A DNA stretch of 64,000 nt from Pseudomonas multiresinivorans (GCF_012971725.1 NZ_CP048833.1:1-64000), one strand, 5' to 3'. Shown: positions 51,707 through 60,639, numbered from the stretch's first letter. The notes: generated by a model not told the origin, from the sequence alone. Program-made: numbers and translations.

Positions 51707-52225
51707 TTGTCGGCCATCCAGATGGGTAGCGGCGAACTCGTTGGCGCCTTGTATCGCGATCACCGCGACTGGCTGACTGCCTGGCTGAACCGCAACCTGG
51801 GCTGTCCGCAGCGCGCCGAAGACCTGAGCCAGGACACCTTCGTCCGCGTGCTCGGCCGTCGCGAGCTGCCTTTCCTGCGCGAACCGCGCGCCTTCCTGGT
51901 CACCGTCGCCAAGGGCCTGCTGGTGGATCACTGGCGCCGCGTGGCGCTGGAGCAGGCCTACCTGGAAGAGCTGAAGTTCCTGCCCGAAGCCGTGCAGCCC
52001 TCGGCCGAGGAACACTGCCTGATCCTCGCCGACCTGCGCGAGATCGACCGCCTGCTGGGCAAGCTGTCCACCCGCGCGCGCAGCGCCTTCCTGCTCAACC
52101 GCCTGGATGGCCTGGGCCACGCCGAGATCGCCGAACAACTGGGCGTTTCCGTGCCGCGGGTGCGCCAGTACATCGCCCAGGGCCTGCGCCAGTGCTACAT
52201 CGCCTTGTACGGCGAGCCGACGTGA
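51707..52225 (+). CDS. fiuI: ECF sigma factor of an iron-starvation system (FiuI-like)
   Basis: A 172-aa group IV sigma factor of the FecI type. It has region 2 (LVGALYRDHRDWLTAWLNRN, CPQRAEDLSQDTFVRVL) and region 4 (LDGLGHAEIAEQLGVSVPRV, RQYIAQGLRQCYIALYG). Start choice: TTG at 51707, because GGGGGAG lies just upstream; the next ATG (51722) is 20 bases from it. The stop overlaps the GTG of the FecR-type gene. It should direct transcription of the downstream TonB receptor gene when ferrichrome-type siderophore is sensed. The name is given by gene order and receptor similarity to the P. aeruginosa fiu locus. Confidence 0.88.
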   Translation: MSAIQMGSGELVGALYRDHRDWLTAWLNRNLGCPQRAEDLSQDTFVRVLGRRELPFLREPRAFLVTVAKGLLVDHWRRVALEQAYLEELKFLPEAVQPSAEEHCLILADLREIDRLLGKLSTRARSAFLLNRLDGLGHAEIAEQLGVSVPRVRQYIAQGLRQCYIALYGEPT

Positions 52226-53184
52226 AGGGACCGGTTTCCCTGCAGGTGCTGGACGAGGCGATCAGCTGGCAGCTGCGCCTGGGCTCCGGGGAGTCGCGCC
52301 CGGACGATGAAGCTGCCTTCGCTCGCTGGCATTCCGCCCACAGCGAACATGCCCGCGCCTGGAGCCAGTTGGGCATGCTCGACCGCAGCCTTGCCGGCGC
52401 CGCCCCCAAGGCCGCACGCAATGCCTTGCTGCGCTCGCCCGGCGAGTCGCGGCGCAAGGTCCGCCGGCTGGCCGGCACCGGGCTGTCGCTGCTGCTGCTC
52501 GGCGCGCTCGCGCTAGGCGTAGGCAATCGCTATACGCCGGTACGCTACGTCTTCTCCGACCTGGTAACCGCCACCGGCGAGCAGCGCGAACTGCGCCTGC
52601 CGGACAACACCCTGCTCAAGCTCAACAGCCGCACCGCCGTCGACGTGCGCTTCGACGCCCAGCAGCGCCGCATCGTGCTGCTCAGCGGCGAGATCCTGGT
52701 GGAGACCGCCCACGGCGACAGCCGTCCGTTCATCGTCGAAACCGACGAGGGCCGCCTGCGTGCCCTCGGCACGCGCTTCCTGGTGGAGCGCGACGAAGGC
52801 GACAGCACCTTGCTCAGCGTCCTGCAGTCCGCCGTGGCCGCGCGCCCCGAACAACTGCCGGACGAGCGCGTGATCAACCAGGGCCAGCAGGTACGTGTGC
52901 GCGCCAACGGCTTCGGCACAGTGGAGGCCAACAGTGCCACTGCCGATGCCTGGACCCACGGCATGCTGGTGGTGGACAACGTGCGCCTGAGCGAGCTGAT
53001 CGACCAACTGGCTCGCTACAGCCCCGGCTACCTGGCGGTGGACCCGGCGCTGGCGGACCTGCGCATCACCGGCAGCTTCCCGCTGAAGAACATCGACCTG
53101 GCGCTGAGCTCGCTGGAGCCGACGCTGCCGGTGCGTATCGAGAAGCACGGCCCCTGGTGGTCGCGCGTGGTACCGCGCGGCTGA
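52222..53184 (+). CDS. fiuR: FecR-type anti-sigma regulator (FiuR-like)
   Basis: A 320-aa inner-membrane regulator. It starts at GTG 52222, sharing GTGA with the sigma factor stop. The N-terminal cytoplasmic DUF4880 domain (ISWQLRLGSGESRPDDEAAF, ARWHSAHSEHARAWSQL) is followed by one membrane helix (about residues 84-98) and a periplasmic FecR domain (TATGEQRELRLPDNTLLKLN; LLSGEILVETAHG; ALGTRFLVERDEGD), then an STN-like C-terminal segment. It relays the signal from the receptor to the sigma factor. Confidence 0.92.
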   Translation: MKGPVSLQVLDEAISWQLRLGSGESRPDDEAAFARWHSAHSEHARAWSQLGMLDRSLAGAAPKAARNALLRSPGESRRKVRRLAGTGLSLLLLGALALGVGNRYTPVRYVFSDLVTATGEQRELRLPDNTLLKLNSRTAVDVRFDAQQRRIVLLSGEILVETAHGDSRPFIVETDEGRLRALGTRFLVERDEGDSTLLSVLQSAVAARPEQLPDERVINQGQQVRVRANGFGTVEANSATADAWTHGMLVVDNVRLSELIDQLARYSPGYLAVDPALADLRITGSFPLKNIDLALSSLEPTLPVRIEKHGPWWSRVVPRG

Positions 53185-53197
53185 ACGCAAACGCCCC

Positions 53198-53272
53198 GTA
53201 GGAGCGGACTCTGTCCGCGATGGCCTCCGACGCGATGCGGACCTATCGCGGACGAAGTCCGCTCCTACAAAA
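53198..53272. repeat. Type B REP pair, copy 2
   Basis: GTAGGAGCGGACTCTGTCCG facing ATCGCGGACGAAGTCCGCTC, between the FecR-type gene and the receptor gene. Confidence 0.9.
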
Positions 53273-53380
53273 ACCCCGCCTAAGCAGAAGGCCGAATTTT
53301 TTTCACCCAGCCCTATCACTTTTTGATTCTCGTCCGGCAAGGAGGCATCGAGAAACGTTTTCATTCAGGAGTCGTTTTCA

Positions 53381-55789
53381 ATGCGCCGCCCGTTCGAGCT
53401 TTCGCTTCGCCCTTGTCTGCTGGCCACCGCCATTCTGCTGGCAACCTCCTCGGCCCTCGCCGCCGACGCCGTGCGTGATTACCAACTGCCCGCCGGCCCG
53501 CTGGCCAGCACCCTCAACCGCATCGCCGCCGAAGGTGGCCTGAGCCTGAGCCTCGACCCGGCACTGGCCCAGGGCCGCAGCGCGCATGCCGTGCAGGGCC
53601 GCTTCGATGCCGCCAGCGCACTGCGCCAGGCGCTGCAGGGCACCGGGCTGGAGCTGGTGGAAAGCGAATCGGGCAGCTACAGCCTGCGCCCGGTGCCCAG
53701 CGACACCCTGTCGATGTCCGCCACCACCATCAGCGGTACCCAGGAAGACCCGGACGGCCCGACCGTCGGCTACCTCGCCACCCGCACCCGCGCCGGCACC
53801 AAGACCGACACCCCGCTGCTGGAAGCCCCGCGCTCCATCTCCGTCGCCACCCGCGAGCAGATGCAGGACCGCAACGTACAGAGCCTGGACGACGCGGTGC
53901 GCTACATGCCCGGCGTGATCGCCAGCAGCTACGGCAACGATACCCGCGCCGAATGGCTGAAGGTACGCGGCTTCGAGCCGACCCAGTTCCTCGACGGCCT
54001 GCCGCTGCCCAAGGGCTCCTACGTGATGCCCAAGCTGGAAACCTGGGACCTGGAACGCGTCGCCCTGCTGCGCGGCCCGGCGTCTTCGCTGTACGGCCAG
54101 ACCCCGCCCGGCGGCCTGCTGGACATGACCAGCCGCCGTCCGGAAGCTGAAAGCAGCCATGAAGTGCAGCTGCAGGTCGGCAGCTACGAGCACAAGCAGA
54201 TTTCCTTCGACAGCACCGGCAAGGTCGACGACGCCGGCAACCTGCTCTACCGCGTCAGCGGTGTGGTCCGCGACAGCAACACGCAGATCGAGCACGTCGA
54301 CAACAAGCGCTACAACATCGCGCCGAGCCTGACCTGGAACTTCGACGAAGACACCAAGCTGACCTTCCTCTCGCAGTTCAACCGCGACGATACCGGCATC
54401 ACCAGCCAGTTCCTGCCGCTGCAGGGCACCAAGCTGTCCACCCCGGCGGGCGAGGTGAAGTACCACAAGAACCTGGGCGACCCCGAGTGGGAGTTCTACG
54501 ACAAGACCTATTACGCCCTGGGTTACGCCTTCGAGCACCGCATCAACGACGTCTGGCAGTTCCGTCAGAACCTGCGCTACACCAAGAGCGACCTGTCCTT
54601 CCAGGGCATCACCGCCGGCGGCAGCGCGACCTCGGTCAGCGACGACGGCACCCTGGCCCGCGGCGCCAACGTGGTGAATGAAGACATCAGCCAGTTCGCC
54701 ATCGACAACAACCTCCAGGCGGACTTCTCCACCGGCCCGCTCAAGCACACCCTGCTGCTGGGCCTGGATCACCAGCGCGCCAACACCAACTACAAGTGGC
54801 TGTATGGCGCGGCGTCGACCAGCAATATCAACAAGCCGATCTACGGGCAGGACTTCAGCAACGTCGCCTTCACCGCGTACAACGATTACAACCAGAAGAT
54901 GCGCGACACCGGCCTCTACGCGCAGGACCAGATAGCCCTCGACAACTGGCGCCTGACCCTGGGCGGCCGCCAGGACTGGGCCCACACCGGCTCGAAGTTC
55001 TACAACGCCGGCGGCGCCACCGATACCCGTCGCGACAGCCAGTTCAGCGGCAACGCAGCCCTCAGCTACGTGTTCGAGAATGGCGTGGCGCCCTACGTGT
55101 CCTATGCCGAGTCGTTCCAGACCGAAGCGGGCGGCGCCGCCGGCGCGGCCTTCGAGCCGAGCACCGGCAAGCAGTACGAGCTGGGCGTGAAATACCAGCC
55201 GGTGGGCACCGACCTGATGCTCAGCGCTGCCGTCTACGACCTGACCCGCAAGAACATTGTCCTCACCGGCAGCGACTTCATCAGCCGCCCGGTGGGCGAA
55301 GCGCAGGTGCGTGGCTTCGAGCTGGAAGCGGTGGGCAACGTCACCGAGAACCTCAAGGTGACCGCCGCCTACACCTACGCCAACAGCAAGATGACCAAGG
55401 TCGCCAACCCGCTGGACAAGAACCGTCCGCTGCCGCTCACCCCGGAAAACCAGGCCTCGCTGTGGGCCGACTACACCTGGCATGACGGCCTGCTCGACGG
55501 CTTTGGCCTGGGCTTCGGCACCCGCTACGTCGGCGAGACCCATAACATCGCCATCGGCAGCATGGGCTACGTGCGCGACAAGTCTGACGGCGACACCGGC
55601 TCCTACACCGTCTACGACGCCGCGGTGCACTATGACCTCGGCCGCCTGGACAACAGCCTCAACGGCCTGAACGTCGCGCTGAACGCCAACAACGTATTCG
55701 ACAAGGAATACATCTCCACCTGCGACGGCTTCTACTGCTACTACGGCGACCGTCGCAACGTGGTGGCCAGCGTCAACTACAAGTTCTGA
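53381..55789 (+). CDS. fiuA: TonB-dependent ferrichrome-type siderophore receptor with STN domain
   Basis: An 802-aa outer-membrane transducer. The signal peptide (residues 1-28, ending SALAAD) is followed by an STN signalling domain (about 35-100, PLASTLNRIAAEGGLSLSLD), a TonB-box region near SDTLSMSATTIS, a plug (LEAPRSISVATREQMQDRNV; WLKVRGFEPTQFLDGLPLP; ERVALLRGPASSLYGQTPPG) and a 22-strand barrel ending VNYKF with terminal phenylalanine. The plug and barrel resemble FhuA/FiuA/FoxA hydroxamate receptors; ferrichrome is the likely ligand, not proven. Confidence 0.93.
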   Translation: MRRPFELSLRPCLLATAILLATSSALAADAVRDYQLPAGPLASTLNRIAAEGGLSLSLDPALAQGRSAHAVQGRFDAASALRQALQGTGLELVESESGSYSLRPVPSDTLSMSATTISGTQEDPDGPTVGYLATRTRAGTKTDTPLLEAPRSISVATREQMQDRNVQSLDDAVRYMPGVIASSYGNDTRAEWLKVRGFEPTQFLDGLPLPKGSYVMPKLETWDLERVALLRGPASSLYGQTPPGGLLDMTSRRPEAESSHEVQLQVGSYEHKQISFDSTGKVDDAGNLLYRVSGVVRDSNTQIEHVDNKRYNIAPSLTWNFDEDTKLTFLSQFNRDDTGITSQFLPLQGTKLSTPAGEVKYHKNLGDPEWEFYDKTYYALGYAFEHRINDVWQFRQNLRYTKSDLSFQGITAGGSATSVSDDGTLARGANVVNEDISQFAIDNNLQADFSTGPLKHTLLLGLDHQRANTNYKWLYGAASTSNINKPIYGQDFSNVAFTAYNDYNQKMRDTGLYAQDQIALDNWRLTLGGRQDWAHTGSKFYNAGGATDTRRDSQFSGNAALSYVFENGVAPYVSYAESFQTEAGGAAGAAFEPSTGKQYELGVKYQPVGTDLMLSAAVYDLTRKNIVLTGSDFISRPVGEAQVRGFELEAVGNVTENLKVTAAYTYANSKMTKVANPLDKNRPLPLTPENQASLWADYTWHDGLLDGFGLGFGTRYVGETHNIAIGSMGYVRDKSDGDTGSYTVYDAAVHYDLGRLDNSLNGLNVALNANNVFDKEYISTCDGFYCYYGDRRNVVASVNYKF

Positions 55790-55798
55790 CCGGAACCG

Positions 55799-55822
55799 GC
55801 GGCCCGCGCAACGCGGGCCGCT
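55799..55822 (+). terminator. GC-rich hairpin after the receptor gene
   Basis: GCGGCCCGCG CAA CGCGGGCCGC, ten bases after the stop; no strong U-tract, so efficiency is uncertain. Confidence 0.55.
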
Positions 55823-55841
55823 TCGATGTTTAGGGGAACGT

Positions 55842-55913
55842 AGGAGCGGGCTCCGTCCGCGATGGCCTCCGGCGCGAGGCGGACCTATCGCGGACAGAGT
55901 CCGCTCCTACGCA
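55842..55913. repeat. Type B REP pair, copy 3
   Basis: GTAGGAGCGGGCTCCGTCCG and its complement, nearly the same spacer (GCCTCCGGCGCGAGGCGGAC) as copy 2, showing a conserved two-arm element of about 72 bases. Confidence 0.9.
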
Positions 55914-55925
55914 ATGCCCACCTGC

Positions 55926-56783
55926 TCAGCGCCGCACGGCTCCCCAGACCACACTCGCATCGTCGTGGATCTTCAGGCGCGGATAGTCCAGCGCCTGGCC
56001 ATCGGCGCTTTCCAGCGCGCGCAATTCGTCGATCAGCGCTTCGACGCCACGTTCGGGCAGCGCCGCGAACAGCGAATCCAGGTCGTAGCGACGGAAATCC
56101 AGCAGCCGGTCGAATCCATCGGTCACCAGCATGAACGCCTTCAGACCCGAAGGGTCGAGCACCCGGCGCTGCACATGCGCAATCCAGCGCTCGCTCGGAT
56201 CGAGGCACCAATAGCCTTGCGGGGTGTTCGCCAGCGCCCGGTTGCGCCGTACCCACTCGCGACTGGCCTGCCACAGCTGCGCATGGGACCAATCCGGGTT
56301 TGCCTCGCGCAGCGCCAGCAGGCGCTGCACCGACTGGCGGTCGATCTCTTCCAGCGGGGTGTCGCCGAAGCTCTCCACATGCCCGTCATCCCACGCCAGG
56401 TGGATGCAGGTGTCGCAGAGATTGAGCAGCTCCAGCGAACCATCGCCCAGCACCCGCAGCAGGCTCAGGCAGGCGGTGGGCAGGTTCAGATCAAGACTCA
56501 CGGCCACGCCGGAATCACGCTGGAAATCCACAGCGATGCCCGCCTGCAATTGCACCAGCAGGTCTTGAGTCGGCCGGTACGGCTGCTCCTCCAGCAGGCG
56601 CTGGAGGTGGGCATTGGCGCTCTGCGCCAGCCAGCGCGCATCGCTCTCGCCGCCCACCAGCCCCTGCCCGAGACTGGTCGCCCCGTCCAGCACCCAGGCC
56701 GCCGTGGCGGTATAGCCGATGGCATCGTCATTCACCGGCGAGCCCTGGCGGCACGCCGCCCCCAATACGGAAATCGTCGTCAC
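55926..56783 (-). CDS. PP2C-like protein phosphatase
   Basis: A 285-aa protein. It starts at GTG 56783 with GGAGAG just upstream; an ATG 30 bases earlier lacks a site. Motifs of a divergent PP2C fold are present: VNDDAIGY near the start, AWVLDGATSLGQGLVGGESD (metal-binding D in the usual DG position), LVTDGFDRLLDFRRYDL and HDDASVVWG at the end. Substrate unknown. No partner kinase or type VI genes are nearby. Divergent from the propeller gene, 80 bases apart. Confidence 0.8.
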   Translation of the reverse strand: MTTISVLGAACRQGSPVNDDAIGYTATAAWVLDGATSLGQGLVGGESDARWLAQSANAHLQRLLEEQPYRPTQDLLVQLQAGIAVDFQRDSGVAVSLDLNLPTACLSLLRVLGDGSLELLNLCDTCIHLAWDDGHVESFGDTPLEEIDRQSVQRLLALREANPDWSHAQLWQASREWVRRNRALANTPQGYWCLDPSERWIAHVQRRVLDPSGLKAFMLVTDGFDRLLDFRRYDLDSLFAALPERGVEALIDELRALESADGQALDYPRLKIHDDASVVWGAVRR

Positions 56784-56863
56784 AACCGCTCTCCTTCGTT
56801 TCGTCGGCCACACTGACCGGCGTACAGTCTCATCACCTTCCGGACTCTGCCAAGGAGAGCCCC

Positions 56864-57814
56864 ATGTTTCGAGTCCTGCCGTTGCTGCTCGCCGGCCTGT
56901 TGCTGGCCACCGGCGCCCACGCCACGCAAGTGAAGTACTTCGACCTGCCCAAGGGCTCCGGCCCGCACGACGTGGCGCCCACCGAGGACGGCAAGGTCTG
57001 GTACACCGCGCAGAAGCTCGGCGTGCTTGGCCGGCTCGATCCGCAGACCGGGCAGAGCGAGCAGATCAGTCTCGGCAAGGGCTCCAGCCCCCACGGCGTG
57101 ATCGCCGACGCCAACGGCGACGCCTGGATCACCGACAGTGGCCTCAACGCCATCGTCCACGTGGACGCGCAGCGTCTGGGCGTGGAAGTCATCCCATTGC
57201 CCAAGGAAGCGGCCAACGCCAATCTCAACACTGCGGTATTCGATGACGACGGCGTGCTGTGGTTCACCGGGCAGAATGGCTTCTACGGTCGACTCGACCC
57301 GGACAGCCGCGACCTGAAAGTCTGGCCGGCTCCGCGCGGCAAAGGCCCGTACGGCATCGCCGTGACTCCGGATGGAGGCGTCTGGTACGCGTCCCTCGCG
57401 GGCAACTACATCGGCCAGGTCGACGATATTGCCGATAACGCCACCACCTTCGACGCCCCCGGCAACGACAGCGGCCCGCGTCGCCTGTGGGCCGACTCCG
57501 TGGGGCGGCTGTGGATCAGCCAGTGGAACGCCGGAAGCCTGGCGCGCTTCGACCCCAGCGACAACCAGTGGAAAACCTGGAAGCTGCCGGGCGATCATCC
57601 GCAGCCCTACGCGGTCTACGTCGATGCCATGGACCAGGTCTGGCTGAGCGATTTCGCCGCCAATGCCCTGCTGCGCTTCGATCCGCAGAGCGAGAAATTC
57701 ACCACCTACCCGAGCGACCACGAACACGCCAACGTGCGTCAGCTGCTCGGCCGGCCCGGCGAGGTGTGGGGTGCCGAATCCGGCACCGACCGCCTGGTCG
57801 TCATTCAAGATTGA
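56864..57814 (+). CDS. Exported beta-propeller protein, virginiamycin-B-lyase-like
   Basis: A 316-aa protein with a signal peptide (MFRVLPLLLAGLLLATGAHA). Seven repeats of a propeller blade carry a W-[YFI]-[TS] strand (VWYTAQKLG, AWITDSGLN, LWFTGQNGF, VWYASLAGN, LWISQWNAG, VWLSDFAAN, VWGAESGTD), each preceded by DG or DA. The pattern is that of Vgb streptogramin lyases and SMP-30-like proteins. Vgb is cytoplasmic and inactivates streptogramin B, whereas this protein is exported, so antibiotic lyase activity is doubtful; a periplasmic binding or lactonase role is more likely. The GST gene follows 19 bases later. Confidence 0.82.
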   Translation: MFRVLPLLLAGLLLATGAHATQVKYFDLPKGSGPHDVAPTEDGKVWYTAQKLGVLGRLDPQTGQSEQISLGKGSSPHGVIADANGDAWITDSGLNAIVHVDAQRLGVEVIPLPKEAANANLNTAVFDDDGVLWFTGQNGFYGRLDPDSRDLKVWPAPRGKGPYGIAVTPDGGVWYASLAGNYIGQVDDIADNATTFDAPGNDSGPRRLWADSVGRLWISQWNAGSLARFDPSDNQWKTWKLPGDHPQPYAVYVDAMDQVWLSDFAANALLRFDPQSEKFTTYPSDHEHANVRQLLGRPGEVWGAESGTDRLVVIQD

Positions 57815-57833
57815 ACCCACCCAGGAGTCATCG

Positions 57834-58457
57834 ATGAGTACCCGCCCCGTCCTGTTCCACGCCGCCGCGTCGCCCTTCGTGCGCAAGGTCATGGTCCTGC
57901 TGCACGAGACCGGCCAGGCCGATTCCGTGGAGCTGTACGCCGCCGTCCACACACCCATCGCGCCGGACGCCGGCGTGCTGCAGGACAACCCCGCCGGGAA
58001 GATTCCTGCCCTGCGCCTGGCCGACGGCCAGACCCTGCATGACAGCCGGGTGATCCTCGAATACCTCGACCAGCAGCACGCCGGCGAGCCGCTGATTCCC
58101 CGCGACGGCGCGGCACGCTGGCGCCGCCTGAGCCTCGCCTCATTGGCCGACGCAGTGCTGGATGCCGCCGTGCTGATTCGCTACGAAACCGCCATGCGCC
58201 CCCAGGAGAAACACTGGGACAAATGGCTCGACAACCAACAGCTGAAGATCGTCCGCACCCTCGCCTATTTCGACGGCCCGGCCCACCCCGAGCTGGCCGA
58301 GCGCTTCGACATCGCCGCGATCGGCGTCGCCTGCGCGCTGGGCTATCTGGACTTCCGCCAGCCGCACTGGGATTGGCGCGCGGACCATCCGCAGCTGGCG
58401 AAGTGGTTCGCCGAAGTCAGCCAGCGGCCGTCGATGCAGGCGACCGTGCCGGGCTGA
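57834..58457 (+). CDS. Glutathione S-transferase family protein
   Basis: A 207-aa GST, MSTRPVLFHAAASPFVRKVM onward, with AGGAG seven bases before the ATG. The N-domain contains SPFVRKVMVLLHETG and the glutathione-binding GKIPALRLADGQTLHDSRVI; the C-domain is helical. It is likely cotranscribed with the propeller gene. Equivalent to a GST near fiuI in P. aeruginosa by position. Substrate unknown. Confidence 0.92.
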   Translation: MSTRPVLFHAAASPFVRKVMVLLHETGQADSVELYAAVHTPIAPDAGVLQDNPAGKIPALRLADGQTLHDSRVILEYLDQQHAGEPLIPRDGAARWRRLSLASLADAVLDAAVLIRYETAMRPQEKHWDKWLDNQQLKIVRTLAYFDGPAHPELAERFDIAAIGVACALGYLDFRQPHWDWRADHPQLAKWFAEVSQRPSMQATVPG

Positions 58458-58462
58458 CTGAC

Positions 58463-58493
58463 GATGGGTATCGCTGCGCTCCACCCATCCTAC
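58463..58493 (+). repeat. Type E repeat, copy 2
   Basis: GATGGGTATCGCTGCGCTCC to CATCCTAC; complement of copy 1 near 9725. Confidence 0.7.
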
Positions 58494-58507
58494 GAGGGCC
58501 AGGGTAC

Positions 58508-58771
58508 TCAGCTCAGAGTGTGGGCCGGCATGCTCCAGACCTGCCAGCCCGCACCGCCCAGCCCCCTCTCCCCTCGGGAGAGGGTTGGGGTTAGGGGAAG
58601 ACGGCTGCGCCAGGTCTTCATCATCGGCTGGCTGTGCCGCACGACCCGCCGCTGAAAACGCTCATCACGCATTTCCCTCCGCCCCATCCCCTGCTCGAAC
58701 AACCCGGCGATACGCCGCGCCAGCCGCCGCCCCACCTCGCGCTCCTCGCGCAGCCCTGCCCACGCACTCAT
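58508..58771 (-). CDS. Small basic protein whose C-terminus is encoded by a repeat
   Basis: An 87-aa ORF, MSAWAGLREEREVGRRLARR onward. Its ATG overlaps the stop of the upstream membrane-protein gene (ATGA), a sign of coupling. Residues 1-55 are Arg- and Glu-rich and probably helical. Residues about 57-70 read LPLTPTLSRGERG, the translation of a type D repeat (58560-58600), so the original stop was probably lost and the frame runs through repeat DNA. Function unknown. Confidence 0.55.
   Translation of the reverse strand: MSAWAGLREEREVGRRLARRIAGLFEQGMGRREMRDERFQRRVVRHSQPMMKTWRSRLPLTPTLSRGERGLGGAGWQVWSMPAHTLS
58560..58600 (-). repeat. Type D repeat, copy 3
   Basis: CCCCCTCTCCCCTCGGGAGA to GGGTTGGGGTTAGGGG; on the minus strand it lies within the 87-aa ORF. 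Confidence 0.82.
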
Positions 58772-59079
58772 GACTGCTGCTCCTGGCGGCCGAAGCGATA
58801 GATCGGCAGCGCCAGCAGCAGGCCGAGCTGGGCGACTCCCACACACATCTCCAGGAAGGAGCGCACGTGGGGATTGTTCGCCGCATCCTCGACGCCGGTG
58901 AGCAACTCCCACCAATCGCCCGGCAGCAGCAGGGCGATGTGGGCCAGCGGTTTGCCGCTGGCCACCAGCAGGGCGATCCAGTCGAAGCGGCCGATGAGCA
59001 TCAGCACTGGCAGGCACAGACCACTGACCAGCAGGCCGGCGAACAGGCACAGGGAAAAGCGCATCACGTTGGTCATCAC
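58768..59079 (-). CDS. Small hypothetical membrane protein upstream-coupled to the 87-aa ORF
   Basis: A 103-aa protein (MMTNVMRFSLCLFAGLLVSG) with three hydrophobic helices at about residues 7-28, 32-55 and 78-95. No family recognised. It begins nine bases after the creD stop and is transcribed in the same direction, so it may be a distal member of the cre transcript. ATG 59076 is an equally good start. Confidence 0.75.
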   Translation of the reverse strand: MMTNVMRFSLCLFAGLLVSGLCLPVLMLIGRFDWIALLVASGKPLAHIALLLPGDWWELLTGVEDAANNPHVRSFLEMCVGVAQLGLLLALPIYRFGRQEQQS

Positions 59080-59087
59080 GACTCTCC

Positions 59088-60530
59088 TCAGCGCTGTACG
59101 CGCACATCGTCCAGGGAAAATTCCAGGTCATCGCCACGGGGCTTGCCGATGCCATACCAGTCCAGCCGGCGAGTCAGCACCATCACGCCACCGAGCACAC
59201 CGAACAGCAGCAGCGAGCCCATCAGCAATGCATAGTCTTCGGCGCTGAGCAGCGCGTAGAGCATCCCGTAGAGCCCGGCGAGCCCCAGGCTGAAACCGGC
59301 GCCGCGCCACAGGCTGTGCAACACGTGGCAGAGGTAGAAACCGATCAGCCCGACACAGGCGCCAGCGGACAGCAGGTACGCCAGCTCGAAGCCGAGGTGC
59401 TCGGAGAGCGACAGCAGGAGCAGGTAGAACAGCGCCAGCGCCATGCCCACCAGCGCGTACTGGATCGGGTGCACCGACAGGCGCTTAAGCACTTCGAAGA
59501 GGAAGAAGCCAGCGAAGGTGAGGACGATGAACAGCAGCGCGTACTTCACCGCGCGGTCGGTCTTCAGGTACTGGTCCACCGGGTCCACCAGCGCCACGCC
59601 GAAGCGATGCTCACCGAACTGGCTGCACTCGGCGGTGCTGGCGCCAGAGGTATCTGGATCATCCGCACCGACCGCGCGAGCCACATCGACCTGGGCCGGC
59701 GCGGTGCATGCACGCAGTTGGTCCTCCAGATTGGTGGCGAAGAAACTGGTGCGCCAGCGGGCGCTGAAACCCTGGTCGCTGACACTGCGCTCGATGGGCA
59801 GGAACTCGCCGCCGAAGCTGGGGTGCGGCCAGTCCGAGACCAGGTTGACCTGGCTGTCGCGGCCCACAGGGGTGATGTCCAGGCGGCTGCTGCCCAGCAG
59901 CGAAAGCTCGAAGGCGTAGTCGAAGCGCTGCTCGCGGTCGCTGGCCTTGAACGGCAGCAGCGCATGCACGCCGTTGCCGAGGAACTGGCTCTGGGTGCCG
60001 GGCTGGAAGTCGCGCAGTTCGTCGCCGATCTTCAGCTTCGGCGCGTTCTCGATGCCGCGCACATCGCTGATGCCTACCGCCAGCAGCGGCTCATCGAAAC
60101 GGTAACTGGTGAGATCACTGGTGATGCCGTAGTTGGCCGGCAGGACGAAGCTGCCGCCGATCTGGCTGTCGGCATGGAACAGGCGCGCCTCGTAGATGCC
60201 GCGATGGCGCAGTTCGGTGCGCATCTGCCCATCGAGGCTGAAGACTTCCGGCAGGAAGTACAGCCGCCCGCGCACCTCGCGCTCCTGCAATACGCGCTGC
60301 TGGCTGGCCTTGTCCAGGCGCCAGGCGCGAATGGTGCGGGTGTAGGGCACGACCACCAGCGGGCCGGTGAGCTGCTGGCTGTAGCTGGCGCTGCGGGCGA
60401 TGTCCTGCAGGACCTCGTCGCGGTAGTTCTGACGCTCGTCGACGAGGCCGTCGATCATTAGCAGGGGTATCAGCAGGAGGACGATCAACAGCGCGATGGC
60501 GCCGAGCTTGATGCCGAGTTGGCGGTTCAT
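59088..60530 (-). CDS. creD: Inner membrane protein CreD
   Basis: A 480-aa protein of the CreD family, output gene of the CreBC system, linked to envelope integrity and beta-lactam response in Pseudomonas and Aeromonas. It starts MNRQLGIKLGAIALLIVLLL with one N-terminal helix, followed by a large periplasmic domain (residues about 35-310) and four to five C-terminal helices. RPIQYALVG-type segment VHPIQYALVGMALALFYLLL and LSEHLGFELAYLLSAGACVG are conserved. A longer upstream frame runs through a REP element and is rejected. No tandem TTCAC CreB box is visible in front of it. Confidence 0.94.
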   Translation of the reverse strand: MNRQLGIKLGAIALLIVLLLIPLLMIDGLVDERQNYRDEVLQDIARSASYSQQLTGPLVVVPYTRTIRAWRLDKASQQRVLQEREVRGRLYFLPEVFSLDGQMRTELRHRGIYEARLFHADSQIGGSFVLPANYGITSDLTSYRFDEPLLAVGISDVRGIENAPKLKIGDELRDFQPGTQSQFLGNGVHALLPFKASDREQRFDYAFELSLLGSSRLDITPVGRDSQVNLVSDWPHPSFGGEFLPIERSVSDQGFSARWRTSFFATNLEDQLRACTAPAQVDVARAVGADDPDTSGASTAECSQFGEHRFGVALVDPVDQYLKTDRAVKYALLFIVLTFAGFFLFEVLKRLSVHPIQYALVGMALALFYLLLLSLSEHLGFELAYLLSAGACVGLIGFYLCHVLHSLWRGAGFSLGLAGLYGMLYALLSAEDYALLMGSLLLFGVLGGVMVLTRRLDWYGIGKPRGDDLEFSLDDVRVQR

Positions 60531-60639
60531 CGAAGGCTTTCTCCGTGGGTGGACGACGGAGAGAGCTTGGGGTTCGCACGTGGCGGCGCTCGGGGCGGAA
60601 TGTGGAGAGTCTGTGGGGATTGTGTGGCTATGGCTTTTC

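Noticed and set aside
53198..55913. CRISPR array or IS-element ends
   Set aside because: The repeated units are paired palindromes (REP-like) with variable spacing, not direct repeats with regular spacers, and no transposase is adjacent.
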